Positions 1 to 9,425 of a DNA stretch of 64,000 nt are shown here, one piece after another; positions within the stretch are counted from its first letter, which is position 1, and every line of letters starts with the position of its first letter. This stretch comes from Spirochaetaceae bacterium (GTDB lineage Bacteria; Spirochaetota; Spirochaetia; WTKD01): positions 62,001 to 126,000 of the forward strand of contig WTKD01000003.1 in NCBI GenBank assembly GCA_011524535.1, written 5' to 3'. A program made the translations under genes and the position numbers. The notes beneath the pieces were generated by a model. The model saw only the letters and a list, made by a program, of their open reading frames with translations, had not been told where the DNA came from and did no database searches.

Positions 1-366
1 AGTTAAAATTTTAAAATGCCTCTTCAGTAAAACCGCCCTCTGTCAATGCCGAGGTTCCAGCAGGATTGTGATTTTCGTTCCACTTATGATTCCAACTGCA
101 TTAGGAATGGGGTTTCCTGGCTGCTTCTGTATGTATTCTCTCAGAAATGCTTCCAATCAATCCGCCTACACGTCCAGTACCCGTGATCTTGATCTCCCCG
201 CTAACATACCTGGTTCTGATGACGAGTGTTTTCTAGACTCATCAGAGAGACTATTTTCCAAAAAGTCTCCGATAAAGTCCCATACAGAGCCATTAATCGA
301 TGAGACATTACCGCTACCATAGCTATCGCTAATCGTGCCACTACTGCTTTTAGACATGGAACGGGC
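1..366 (-). pseudogene. Decayed GLUG-repeat protein fragment (3' remnant)
   Basis: Minus-strand reading gives GLUG-like pieces in different frames: SKSSSGTISDSYGSGNVSS, then RYVSGEIKITGTGRVGGLIGSISE, then a C-terminal-looking NPAGTSALTEGGFTEEAF*. They are interrupted by frameshifts and stops, directly downstream of an intact GLUG gene. Confidence 0.5.
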
Positions 367-370
367 ATAC

Positions 371-1765
371 CTATTCCCAGGAAAGGATTGGCCAAGAACC
401 AGAATTTCCTACGAAGTATGGCTCGGTGTTGGAAACTTCTGTGAGATCATCAAAAGCTTTACTTTTATCTTTGTTGATGTCAACAAGTCCTAGTGCTTTA
501 GTGTTTTCAGGGGTACCCTGCTTTGGTGATCCGATTCCTGGGAGATAATAAGAACCACCTATTCTCTTGAAAAAAACTTTACCGCTAACAGTTTCACCAT
601 TTTTTTCACCGAAGACAATTTGTGGAGGAAATCCAACACCCCAAGCATCCGTATTCACGTAACCAATCAGTATACCCACCGCGCCGCTAGAGGTGCTGCC
701 TGAAACGGTTCCGCTTACATAGCTAAACGTGCTAAAAATTCCAGTATTAATATTCATATTCCCAACAAGTCCACCTACACGATTATCTCCAGAAACAGTA
801 CCGTTCATGTAGCTAGTTTTGATATACAAATTACTCAGAATCTTCATATCTCCAACAAACCCCCCAACATGCTGTCCCTTTTTAGAAGAAACCTCAGCAC
901 CCACAGAGCTAGCGGTGATCTCTAGACGATTCGACCCGGAGATGTATCCAACAAACCCACCTACCTCATTTGCACCCAAAATCTCGCCTCGCACGTAGCT
1001 TTTCTCTATTGTTGTACTCCCTTTATGATTAGAGGCCCCCCCGGCAAGACCGCCCACTTGGTTACGACCTGTTATTTTTACATTGTCCAGACGCACATTT
1101 TTAAGGGTTGCACCCGATATGGAACGAAAAAGTCCAACTTCGTCTTGCTCTGGTCTATTAATCACGAGGTTATTGATTGCATGTCCTTTTCCATCGAAGA
1201 TTCCCTTGAATGAAATTTTCTTGGGTAAACTACCAATCGGTAAGAAATTAAGTTCTTCTTCGTTCTTTTTGACTTGACTATCATCAGCAGATTCAGCATT
1301 AAGATCGTCTTTAAGACCACTATCAGGTTCAACCTCTTCTGTGTTCTCCAGAGGCAGAGGGAAATTTATGTCTCCTGTAAGTTCATAATGTCCATCATTA
1401 GGAGCTTCTGAAGTTCCAAACTTACCGCTATTACTCAAAAATTCGAGATCACGCCATGTGCTGATAAGGTATACGATCTTACCATTTTCACTTCTTGTTT
1501 TAAGACTAGTTGGCTTTGGTATATTCCAGAGAGAGGTGTGGGATTGAGAAGCTCCTCTTCCCGAATTAGAACCATCATTTGGTGGAGGAGTTCCCGGAGC
1601 GTTTTGTGGGCTGGGGTCTTCACCTCTAGATAGACCCGAACCGCCAGTGACAGAATCATCATTAGGGTCAATGCTACCCGAACCACCAGAGCCAGTACTA
1701 CTGCACGTGCCAATCAGTATTACACTGATAATCATAACTAATATGTATATTGCTTTTTTCTTCAT
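371..1765 (-). CDS. GLUG-motif-containing lipoprotein, probable surface protein
   Basis: 464-aa ORF with lipoprotein-like signal (MKKKAIYILVMIISVILIGTCSS) and repeated GLUG-type motifs (VGGLAGG..., VGGFVGYISGS, VGGLVGNMN); C-terminus GSWPILSWE is shared with the next gene. Confidence 0.8.
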   Translation of the reverse strand: MKKKAIYILVMIISVILIGTCSSTGSGGSGSIDPNDDSVTGGSGLSRGEDPSPQNAPGTPPPNDGSNSGRGASQSHTSLWNIPKPTSLKTRSENGKIVYLISTWRDLEFLSNSGKFGTSEAPNDGHYELTGDINFPLPLENTEEVEPDSGLKDDLNAESADDSQVKKNEEELNFLPIGSLPKKISFKGIFDGKGHAINNLVINRPEQDEVGLFRSISGATLKNVRLDNVKITGRNQVGGLAGGASNHKGSTTIEKSYVRGEILGANEVGGFVGYISGSNRLEITASSVGAEVSSKKGQHVGGFVGDMKILSNLYIKTSYMNGTVSGDNRVGGLVGNMNINTGIFSTFSYVSGTVSGSTSSGAVGILIGYVNTDAWGVGFPPQIVFGEKNGETVSGKVFFKRIGGSYYLPGIGSPKQGTPENTKALGLVDINKDKSKAFDDLTEVSNTEPYFVGNSGSWPILSWE

Positions 1766-2030
1766 CTATAAAAATCTCTTTGTGTACCGTATGATAGTAA
1801 TCATATATATATACACGTTTTCTTGCAAGCAGATTATACCTATAATAAAATTATAGGCTCTTTTGCATAGAGTTGAATGGTGAATATCTGCTTTATTTAT
1901 AGATTATATCGGCGGAACATTGATATTTTGCTCTTTGGCAAAAAGAATCACTTTGCACCCCATCCATGCGTTAGAATTATACCATGTGTTGCGCAAATTT
2001 TTTTACTTTAGATACTCAATTTCTGAGTTC

Positions 2031-3407
2031 TTATTCGGCTGCTCGTTCTGCTTCCCAGAAAAGGATTGGCCAAGAACTGCCGTCTTCCCATGCCCAGTCC
2101 GGAGTTTCTTCAGAAACAGTAAAATCGAAACCAGCAAAAATATCTTGAGTATGCTCGTTTTCTGCAAGTGGATTTATTCCCTCAAGATTTTGATTTTCGA
2201 TCTCGCCTGTGATGGTCCCAACTGCACTAAGGTTTTCGTTGTTTAAAGTTTGCCGCTTATAATAGACGCTAGTGAATTGAGGTGTCTGAACCCCACTCCC
2301 AAGCAATACTCCTGTACTCGTATTGCTCCCCGAAACGGTGCCACTTACATAGCTATTTTCTATATCGACGGCATCTCCAAACCCAACGAAGCCTCCTGTA
2401 TTCGTATCGCTTCCCAAAACAGTACCACTTACATAGCTATTTTCTATATCGACGGAAATTCCTGCCCCAACGAAGCCTCCTGTATGGGGATTGCTTCCCG
2501 AAACAGTGCCACTTACATAGCTATTTTCTATATTGATAGCATTTCCAAACCCAACGAAGCCTCCTGTATGGGGATTGCTTCCCGAAACAGTGCCACTTAC
2601 ATAGCTATTTTCTATATTGATAGCATTTCCAAACCCAATGAAGCCTCCTGTATTCGTATTGCTCCCCGAAACGGTGCCACTTCCGTAGCTATTTTCTATG
2701 TCGACGGAAATTCCTGCCCCAACGAAGCCTCCTGTATTTCCAATGGTGTTCTCATTGAGATTCCTGTTGGGGCTCGAAATATTACCGCTTACATGACTAT
2801 TTTTTATGATGATATTGTCTACATATCCAGCAAAACCACCAACGTTAAAATTCCCCATGATTGTTACATTCTCAAGATGTACATTTTCGAGCCTCACCCT
2901 CTTCTCCTCTGCTGCACCTACTGCACCTACTGCACCAAAGAGTCCAATATTGTCTTCATTTGGCCTATTGATTACAAGGTTACTGATAGTGTGTCCATCA
3001 CCATCAAAGATTCCACTGAATGGCATTTCAGGTGTACCAATCGGTGAAAATCCTGATGTCTGTGCGTATTCTTCTTGTTGGTGATCATCTGGAATACCGG
3101 TACGGTCAGGGAATACTATGTCATTTTCAAGCCGATATCGCCCGTTAGCTGGGGCTCCTTCCTTTCCAATATTCTCACTCAAAAATTCAAGATCACGCCA
3201 GTTCTCGATAAGATATATGGCTTCTCCATTTTGGTCCAGCTTTGTTTCAAGTTTAGCTGTCTTTTCTATTGTCCAAGAATTAGCTATGACTATTGATTTG
3301 CCTGCGTGTGAGAGAATGCCTAAGCTGAAAGGGCCCATATCGGTGCATGCACCGATCAGCATGGCAGTACTAATCACAATAAGTAGGTACGTAAATTTCT
3401 TTTTCAT
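2031..3407 (-). CDS. GLUG-motif-containing lipoprotein with internal 28-aa tandem repeats
   Basis: 458-aa ORF; signal MKKKFTYLLIVISTAMLIGACTD; repeats IENSYVSGTVSGSNxxTGGFVGFGNAI; C-terminal SSWPILFWE resembles the neighbouring GLUG protein. Confidence 0.82.
   Translation of the reverse strand: MKKKFTYLLIVISTAMLIGACTDMGPFSLGILSHAGKSIVIANSWTIEKTAKLETKLDQNGEAIYLIENWRDLEFLSENIGKEGAPANGRYRLENDIVFPDRTGIPDDHQQEEYAQTSGFSPIGTPEMPFSGIFDGDGHTISNLVINRPNEDNIGLFGAVGAVGAAEEKRVRLENVHLENVTIMGNFNVGGFAGYVDNIIIKNSHVSGNISSPNRNLNENTIGNTGGFVGAGISVDIENSYGSGTVSGSNTNTGGFIGFGNAINIENSYVSGTVSGSNPHTGGFVGFGNAINIENSYVSGTVSGSNPHTGGFVGAGISVDIENSYVSGTVLGSDTNTGGFVGFGDAVDIENSYVSGTVSGSNTSTGVLLGSGVQTPQFTSVYYKRQTLNNENLSAVGTITGEIENQNLEGINPLAENEHTQDIFAGFDFTVSEETPDWAWEDGSSWPILFWEAERAAE
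2323..2742 (-). repeat. Five tandem copies of an 84-bp coding repeat
   Basis: The TTGCT(T/C)CCCG-type anchor (TCGCTTCCCA in the second copy) recurs at 2323, 2407, 2491, 2575 and 2659, i.e. exactly 84 bp apart; adjacent copies are near identical. Confidence 0.88.
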
Positions 3408-3905
3408 AGCAAATGTCTCTTTTTTGGCTTGGACTATATGCTATATTGTAGACCTCGGCATCGTTTTTTACAAACACCTACTAAAGATAACATTTCAATG
3501 TTAAGTTTCATCGCTAATTTTCTGGTTTTATGGAGATATCCGATTTCGAAGATTGTAGTAATAAATATGAAACGATATCTTTGTGTAAAGCTTTTTGTTG
3601 CTTATGTATAATAGCTTAAATCTAAAACTACCATTAAATAATGGTGCTCAAGAAGATTGAAAAAGAACGTGCATACCTTCTTTCTATAGGGTAAGGACTC
3701 TCATGTGAGAATTTTCAAGGTATTTTAGCACATCGAAAGAGAGTATAGACATTCTCTACGCCCCCAGGAGCATTCGAAAATATCAACAGACCGATTCGTG
3801 TATGAAATGACTATACAATTAATTGGTAGGTAAAACAATGTGACATCTAATGTTTTTCTAGATATTATTCACACAATATCATTTTTTGACTATACTGGCA
3901 TAAAT

Positions 3906-3977
3906 GCCAAAGTAGCTCAGGGGTAGAGCAGTTCACTCGTAATGATCAGGTCATGGGTTCAATTCCCATCTTTGGCT
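3906..3977 (+). tRNA. tRNA-Thr (CGT)
   Basis: GCCAAAG/CTTTGGC acceptor stem, GCTC..GAGC D-arm, loop CTCGTAA (anticodon CGT), ATGGG-TTCAATT-CCCAT T-arm. Confidence 0.85.
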
Positions 3978-4231
3978 GCACATACCTTTTCGCTTTATTC
4001 AAGAGACACACTCCTATTTCAGAAACACTCACGCTTTGCGAGAGTTTCTGCTCCATACATATAGATATAAGAAACGTTTCTGGGGGAATTGTGTTTATTT
4101 TGTTTGGAATTCTTTACATATAACTAACTAGCGTATAACAGTGTACGCCTCGCCGATGTGGACTTGCTCGATCTAGAATCTATACATTTTATAGTGACTA
4201 GCTAGTTATAGTGAATGCTTATAATGACTCT

Positions 4232-4705
4232 CTATAAAAATTCGAAATTGTTTTTTTCGAATGTGTCGAATATATTCTTGCAGGTTCGGTAGACGATGTC
4301 ATAGACTTCTTCAAAGCCCTCTGCTCCGCCATAATAGGGGTCCGGCACATTTCCGTTTCCTTCGGGGTCAAAATTTCGAAAAAGGTAGACCTGGGCTCTT
4401 TCTTTATTCAAGGATTTCATTATTGCGAGATGTCCATGATCCATGGCAAATAAATAACTGTAGAAATCAAAATCACTTTCTTTGAGAGCCCTAGAGAGGT
4501 GAGAAAAAGGTATACCGTGGTCTGTCGAGGTTTTTCTCATACGTGGGTCTGCTTCTTCCCCTTGATGCCAGGAATGAGTTCCTGCAGATGCAACGCTGAA
4601 ATGTTCTTCCGCTTTGTGTTCCTTTGCGATGTGCTCGAAGACCCTATGTGCGAGCGGACTCCTGCATATGTTTCCGGTGCACACAAACAATAATCTATGT
4701 TTCAT
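4232..4705 (-). CDS. Low molecular weight protein-tyrosine phosphatase
   Basis: N-terminal P-loop LLFVCTGNICRSP and C-terminal VPDPYYGG motif. Confidence 0.92.
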   Translation of the reverse strand: MKHRLLFVCTGNICRSPLAHRVFEHIAKEHKAEEHFSVASAGTHSWHQGEEADPRMRKTSTDHGIPFSHLSRALKESDFDFYSYLFAMDHGHLAIMKSLNKERAQVYLFRNFDPEGNGNVPDPYYGGAEGFEEVYDIVYRTCKNIFDTFEKNNFEFL

Positions 4706-5241
4706 TCTATCCTCGCAAGCAAAAGATGCGTATTTTCAAAACTCAAAGCAACAACACTCCCGATTGTGCTCAATGTAACTGGTGTGAGGTATTGCGAATC
4801 TGTCTGATCCCCGCTTGATGGAGTGAGAGTATTTCCGGATTCTTGTGTCTCATTGGGAGAGCTTCCGGATACTGCGGAGCCTTGCTCGAATTCGCTTGAT
4901 ATAGGGGGCGCTGTATCTTGGAAAGAATCCTGATCTGATGCCTCCAAAAAGACGTAGACCTGTTTTCGATCAAGATAATCATTCATCATCTGCGTAATAT
5001 CCATAATCGAAGTATTGCCATCCTGGTTGAGCACAAACAGCGAACTCTCTTCTGAAACCCTTTTTAATGATAATTCGCGCTCATCGAATGTAGTTATAGT
5101 GTAATTCGGACGACTCCGCATTATTTCCAGCTTTTCCCCCTGAAATTGTTGACCATATAAGGCAACTTCCCATATCTCTCCATGGGGCTGAGTTTCAAGC
5201 AGAAACAACAAGGCAGTAATAAGCTGTATCGTAAGGGTCAT
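4702..5241 (-). CDS. Hypothetical protein with N-terminal hydrophobic segment
   Basis: 179-aa ORF in a compact minus-strand operon, stop/start overlap with the phosphatase gene; family not recognised. Confidence 0.6.
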   Translation of the reverse strand: MTLTIQLITALLFLLETQPHGEIWEVALYGQQFQGEKLEIMRSRPNYTITTFDERELSLKRVSEESSLFVLNQDGNTSIMDITQMMNDYLDRKQVYVFLEASDQDSFQDTAPPISSEFEQGSAVSGSSPNETQESGNTLTPSSGDQTDSQYLTPVTLSTIGSVVALSFENTHLLLARIE

Positions 5242-6684
5242 CTATAACTGTTCTAGCGCTGTCCTTAGAAAACGCCATGTCCTTTCAATCGATGAAATCG
5301 ATACACGTTCCCGTATCGAGTGCACATCTTCAAGATCGGCACCAATCGAGACAACCTCAAGGCCAGGAATTTTTTTTAATAGTTCACCGCTTTCAAGCCC
5401 GGCGTGTATTACTTCGGAGTACGATGATCTATCCGGGAACAAACTCTTATATACAGAAAGCAAATGATTTACAAGATCATCTTTCTCTTGTGGAGGCCAA
5501 GCAGCGTATCTGGCATATGTTTTTACATTTCCCCCAAGAACTCGAAATGCGGTCTCTGTTTTTTCCGTATAATAATCGATGGCATGTTCGAACAATGAGC
5601 GTTGACTCGTAATTACCGTACAAAGTTCGTCTGCAACCTTAACCTGTGCAATATTCACCGAACTTTCAACGACTTCTGGAAATTGTTTGCTGTAGTTTAT
5701 GACTCCATAAGGCAACATATCTATTAGATGTATGATCGCCTGAGTGGATTCACGGGTTAATACCGTTTTTGGAGGGTCTATTTCCTTTACTGTAATCGTG
5801 ATATTGGATTCCACATTTACATATTCACGTTTTATATTTTCCGTAAAAACCTGTACCGATTCGGCAGATATCTTTTCATTGAGCACAAATATGGCTTCCG
5901 CATGACCAGCTATAACATTGGAGCGGATGCCTCCACAATTTAGCGCGCCTATCGATATATTTGCATTCGTGTTTAGATGGTGAAATAGTCTAGAAAACAA
6001 TATGGTCGCATTGGCCCGACCTTCATGAATTTTTACGCCTGAATGCCCCCCCTGCAACCCGGTCAACACAACAGCATAGGCATGGGTTTTTGATGGAGTA
6101 TCGATACGTTCAACAGGAATGGTTCCGGTCGTTTCATTTCCTCCCGCAGCCGAGATAGTAAAAACTCCTTCATCTTCCGAATCGATATTTAACATTCGTT
6201 TTGATTTTACCAAACTGGCATCGAAGTTATGCGCTCCCAAAAGGCCAATTTCTTCATCGACTGTGAGCAACGCTTCAATATCTGGATGAGGAAAATCGCT
6301 CGCGAGTATTGCCAATATTAATGCAAAACCAACACCATCATCGGCACCCAGCGTGCTGTCTTTGGCTCGAACCCAGTCGCCGTCGATATAGGGCACAGGA
6401 GGTTCAAAAAGCATGTTTTTTCCAGAATCAGGGCAGGCTTCGCAGACCATATCAAGGTGAGCTTGTAGCAATATCGGCTCGACTCCTGGTTTTGACCCGG
6501 GCTTGTATATAACAATATTTCCAGCATCATCTTTTTTAGCGACAAGGGATTTGCTTTTTGCAAAATCAAGCACATAATCACTAATTGCATCTAAATTTCG
6601 GGAACAACGCGGTATAGTTGTGATCTCGGAAAAGTATTTCCAGAATATGGAGGGTTTAAGGATCATTAAAGAATCTATACTCAT
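5242..6684 (-). CDS. pepD: Aminoacyl-histidine dipeptidase, M20 family
   Basis: 480 aa; LQAHLDMVCE, LGADDGVGFALIL, LLTVDEEIGLLGA, LQGGHSGVKIHEGRANA motifs of PepD. Confidence 0.93.
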   Translation of the reverse strand: MSIDSLMILKPSIFWKYFSEITTIPRCSRNLDAISDYVLDFAKSKSLVAKKDDAGNIVIYKPGSKPGVEPILLQAHLDMVCEACPDSGKNMLFEPPVPYIDGDWVRAKDSTLGADDGVGFALILAILASDFPHPDIEALLTVDEEIGLLGAHNFDASLVKSKRMLNIDSEDEGVFTISAAGGNETTGTIPVERIDTPSKTHAYAVVLTGLQGGHSGVKIHEGRANATILFSRLFHHLNTNANISIGALNCGGIRSNVIAGHAEAIFVLNEKISAESVQVFTENIKREYVNVESNITITVKEIDPPKTVLTRESTQAIIHLIDMLPYGVINYSKQFPEVVESSVNIAQVKVADELCTVITSQRSLFEHAIDYYTEKTETAFRVLGGNVKTYARYAAWPPQEKDDLVNHLLSVYKSLFPDRSSYSEVIHAGLESGELLKKIPGLEVVSIGADLEDVHSIRERVSISSIERTWRFLRTALEQL

Positions 6685-6790
6685 GAATATAGTCTATAGA
6701 ATCTAATAGGAGTCAACAAGAAGAATGCTGAACAAGATGGCTGGACCGATACGCTATAGCTCTATACAATATGTTTTATAGGATATAGCA

Positions 6791-8254
6791 ATGTTTGATT
6801 TTAGCAGCAAAATTTTTAATATCGAGGAAATACAGCTGGCTGACTCCAAGGAGAAAATTCTTCGTGGTGGCAGACATCTTTTTAATCTTCTTCCTCGTGC
6901 ATTTGATGGCATCAACCAGATTGCCGTAATTGGTTGGGGATCGCAAGGTCCAGCGCAAGCACAGAATTTAAGAGATTCGCTCAAAGGTTCGTCCATCAAG
7001 GTGGTTGTTGGTTTGAGACAGGATTCACCTTCTTGGGAATCTGCAAAAAAAGCAGGTTTTTCGGATAGCGACGGCACATTACTCGAGATGTTTCAAGCAA
7101 TCAGTTCCAGCGACATGGTTGTTTTGTTGATTTCAGACGCTGCACAGGCGAAGTTATACAGGAAAATTTTTGATGCCATGAAACCTGGTTCTACTCTTGG
7201 GCTTTCACACGGATTTCTTTTGGGATATCTACAGGCAAACAAAGAATCTTTCCCATCTCACATGAATGTTATCGGGGTTTGCCCAAAAGGCATGGGACCA
7301 TCGGTGCGAAGGCTATATGAACAAGGTCAAAAAACCGATGGAGCCGGCATAAACACGAGTTTTGCCGTTGAACAAGACATAGATGGACGAGCAACCGATT
7401 ATGCACTCGGGTGGTCGGTCGCCCTTGGAGCACCTTTCTCATTCAAAACAACGCTTGAAATGGAATATCGCTCTGATATTTTTGGTGAGCGTGGTATTTT
7501 GCTTGGAGCAGTCCATGGGATCATCGAATCACTCGCACGTCACTACATGTCGTATGGTTCTTCAATGGAAGACGCATTTGTTTCTACCGCTGAATCCATC
7601 ACTGGACCAATATCAAACACGATATCAAAAAAAGGTATCATAGAAGTCTACAACGCGTTGAGTGAATCGGAAAAGAAAACATTCACACAACTATACAATG
7701 CTGCTTATACCCCTTTAAAAGCGGTGCTTGCGGAGATCTATGATGAAGTGCATGTTGGAAACGAAATACGATCGGTAATCGCAGCTCAAGATCGCTTTGA
7801 TCGATTTCCGATGTCGAGCATAGAAGATACGGCCTTGTGGGAGACCGGTAAAAAAGTCCGAGAACATCGTGTAGACGACAAGATACCTCTTGATTGCAAA
7901 ACCGCTGCGGTATACATCGCGTGTATGATGGCTCAAATCGATCTTTTAATCGAAAAAGGACATTGTTTTTCTGAAGTTGTTAACGAATCCGTTATCGAAG
8001 CGGTAGATTCTTTGAATCCATATATGCATTTCAAGGGAGTCAGCTACATGGTTGATAACTGTTCGACAACGGCAAGACTTGGTTCTCGAAAATGGGCCCC
8101 AGCCTTCGATTATGCGCTATATCAACGTGTCTGTGTGGATGCTCCGCATTGTGCTTCTGAAAACCATTTCGACTCATTTCTTAATCATCCCGTTCATTCT
8201 GTGCTTTCGACATTATTGGAGTATCGACCAAAAGTTGATATATTTGTGAAATAG
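6791..8254 (+). CDS. ilvC: Ketol-acid reductoisomerase, long (class II), plant-like
   Basis: 487 aa; VIGWGSQGPAQAQNLRDSL, LSHGFLLGYLQ, VCPKGMGPSVRRLYEQG, DIFGERGILLGAVHGI, NESVIEAVDSLNPYMHFKGVSYMVDNCSTTARLGSRKWAP. Confidence 0.95.
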   Translation: MFDFSSKIFNIEEIQLADSKEKILRGGRHLFNLLPRAFDGINQIAVIGWGSQGPAQAQNLRDSLKGSSIKVVVGLRQDSPSWESAKKAGFSDSDGTLLEMFQAISSSDMVVLLISDAAQAKLYRKIFDAMKPGSTLGLSHGFLLGYLQANKESFPSHMNVIGVCPKGMGPSVRRLYEQGQKTDGAGINTSFAVEQDIDGRATDYALGWSVALGAPFSFKTTLEMEYRSDIFGERGILLGAVHGIIESLARHYMSYGSSMEDAFVSTAESITGPISNTISKKGIIEVYNALSESEKKTFTQLYNAAYTPLKAVLAEIYDEVHVGNEIRSVIAAQDRFDRFPMSSIEDTALWETGKKVREHRVDDKIPLDCKTAAVYIACMMAQIDLLIEKGHCFSEVVNESVIEAVDSLNPYMHFKGVSYMVDNCSTTARLGSRKWAPAFDYALYQRVCVDAPHCASENHFDSFLNHPVHSVLSTLLEYRPKVDIFVK

Positions 8255-8255
8255 A

Positions 8256-8897
8256 ATGACCATTAAATCTTTTGTTTTCAATGACTGGCAGGAATGTACT
8301 TTTGTTCTCAGTGATGAACAAAAAAATGGATGTATCGTAGATCCAGGATGCTATACACAAGACGAAGAAGATGCACTTTTCTCGTATATATCGCAAGAAA
8401 AAATATCCATAGAAAAGATACTTATCACACACGCACATCATGATCATATCTTTGGACTCAAAGAAGCTCTAGAACGTTTTCCGGTAAAAACATACGCTCA
8501 TTTTGATGATCACAAGGTCCTCGATGCTTTTCCAAAAATCATGTCTGCATATGGCGTACATATTACAAAATTCCCTCCAACGAAATTTGATATCCATCTG
8601 AGTACTGGAGACACCGTTACCTTTGGTTCAATCAAGCTAGATGTTTTCCACACCCCCGGTCACTCCCCGGGTTCGATTTCCTTTTATTCAGCCGAGGACA
8701 ATGTTGTGTTCACCGGCGACATTCTTTTCCAAAATAGTGTTGGAAGAACGGACATTGCCTTTGGCGATTACGATACTCTGGTGAAATCCATCGTTGATCT
8801 TGGAAAGGTTCTCCCTCCAGAAACACAATATTTGCCTGGTCACGGCGTCGGACGCTCTCTCAAAGAAGAATTGCAAGAAAATCCCTACGTGCGCTAA
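8256..8897 (+). CDS. MBL-fold metallohydrolase (glyoxalase II-like)
   Basis: 213 aa; ITHAHHDHIFG, HTPGHSPGS, FTGDILF, LPGHG motifs. Confidence 0.92.
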   Translation: MTIKSFVFNDWQECTFVLSDEQKNGCIVDPGCYTQDEEDALFSYISQEKISIEKILITHAHHDHIFGLKEALERFPVKTYAHFDDHKVLDAFPKIMSAYGVHITKFPPTKFDIHLSTGDTVTFGSIKLDVFHTPGHSPGSISFYSAEDNVVFTGDILFQNSVGRTDIAFGDYDTLVKSIVDLGKVLPPETQYLPGHGVGRSLKEELQENPYVR

Positions 8898-8954
8898 TCT
8901 TCTTCGCTCGCCACTATATACTGTATTTTACAAGAGACGTTTTGAATAAGCGAC

Positions 8955-9425
8955 TTAATTCTTGAGACCACTTTTGATCATCGCAAGTATGGTCCCAATC
9001 GAGTTTGTCCTTGTTGGAGTCAAGGTTTTCTGTATATCAATTTTTTTAAGAAGAAGTGACACAAGCTCATCCGCATGATTTAAGAAGTCGTTTGCTGGAA
9101 GTCCATCAAATGCATTTTTTAGTATAGACACTATTCCCCTCACGATCTGGGAGTTGGCTCGAGTACGCAGAAACAGCTTATCGCTCCTTTTGCTTACTTC
9201 TATATACACCTCTGAGGCACACCCCTTTACACGCAATTCATCACTTACTTCATCTGGGGGCAGCGTGTCCGAATTTTTTCCCAGAGCTATAATTTCACCA
9301 TACATTTCCATGGCATCGAATGCCTGCCACTGCGCCAGCTGTTCGGTTATTTCCGTAATATAGTCTCGTGCTTCTTCAATCGTGTTCAAAAGATACCTGC
9401 TTTTGCACCACACGAGGTCCAGCAT
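8955..9425 (-). CDS. sufE: SufE-like cysteine desulfurase sulfur-acceptor protein
   Basis: Core LRVKGCASEVYIEV matches the SufE active-site GC(x)S region. ORF extends to 9491 inside cysS; start taken at an internal ATG (9425), start uncertain. Confidence 0.8.
   Translation of the reverse strand: MLDLVWCKSRYLLNTIEEARDYITEITEQLAQWQAFDAMEMYGEIIALGKNSDTLPPDEVSDELRVKGCASEVYIEVSKRSDKLFLRTRANSQIVRGIVSILKNAFDGLPANDFLNHADELVSLLLKKIDIQKTLTPTRTNSIGTILAMIKSGLKN

Noticed and set aside
2323-2742. Possible CRISPR-like array (regularly spaced repeats)
   Set aside because: The whole 84-bp unit is repeated with no unique spacers, it is in frame with a GLUG protein, and no cas genes are present.
2250-3047. 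265-aa + strand ORF with repetitive sequence (RNSATYIAIFYIDSISKPNEASCMG)
   Set aside because: Antisense shadow of the 84-bp repeats in the real minus-strand GLUG gene; a stop-free repeat unit stays stop-free in every copy.
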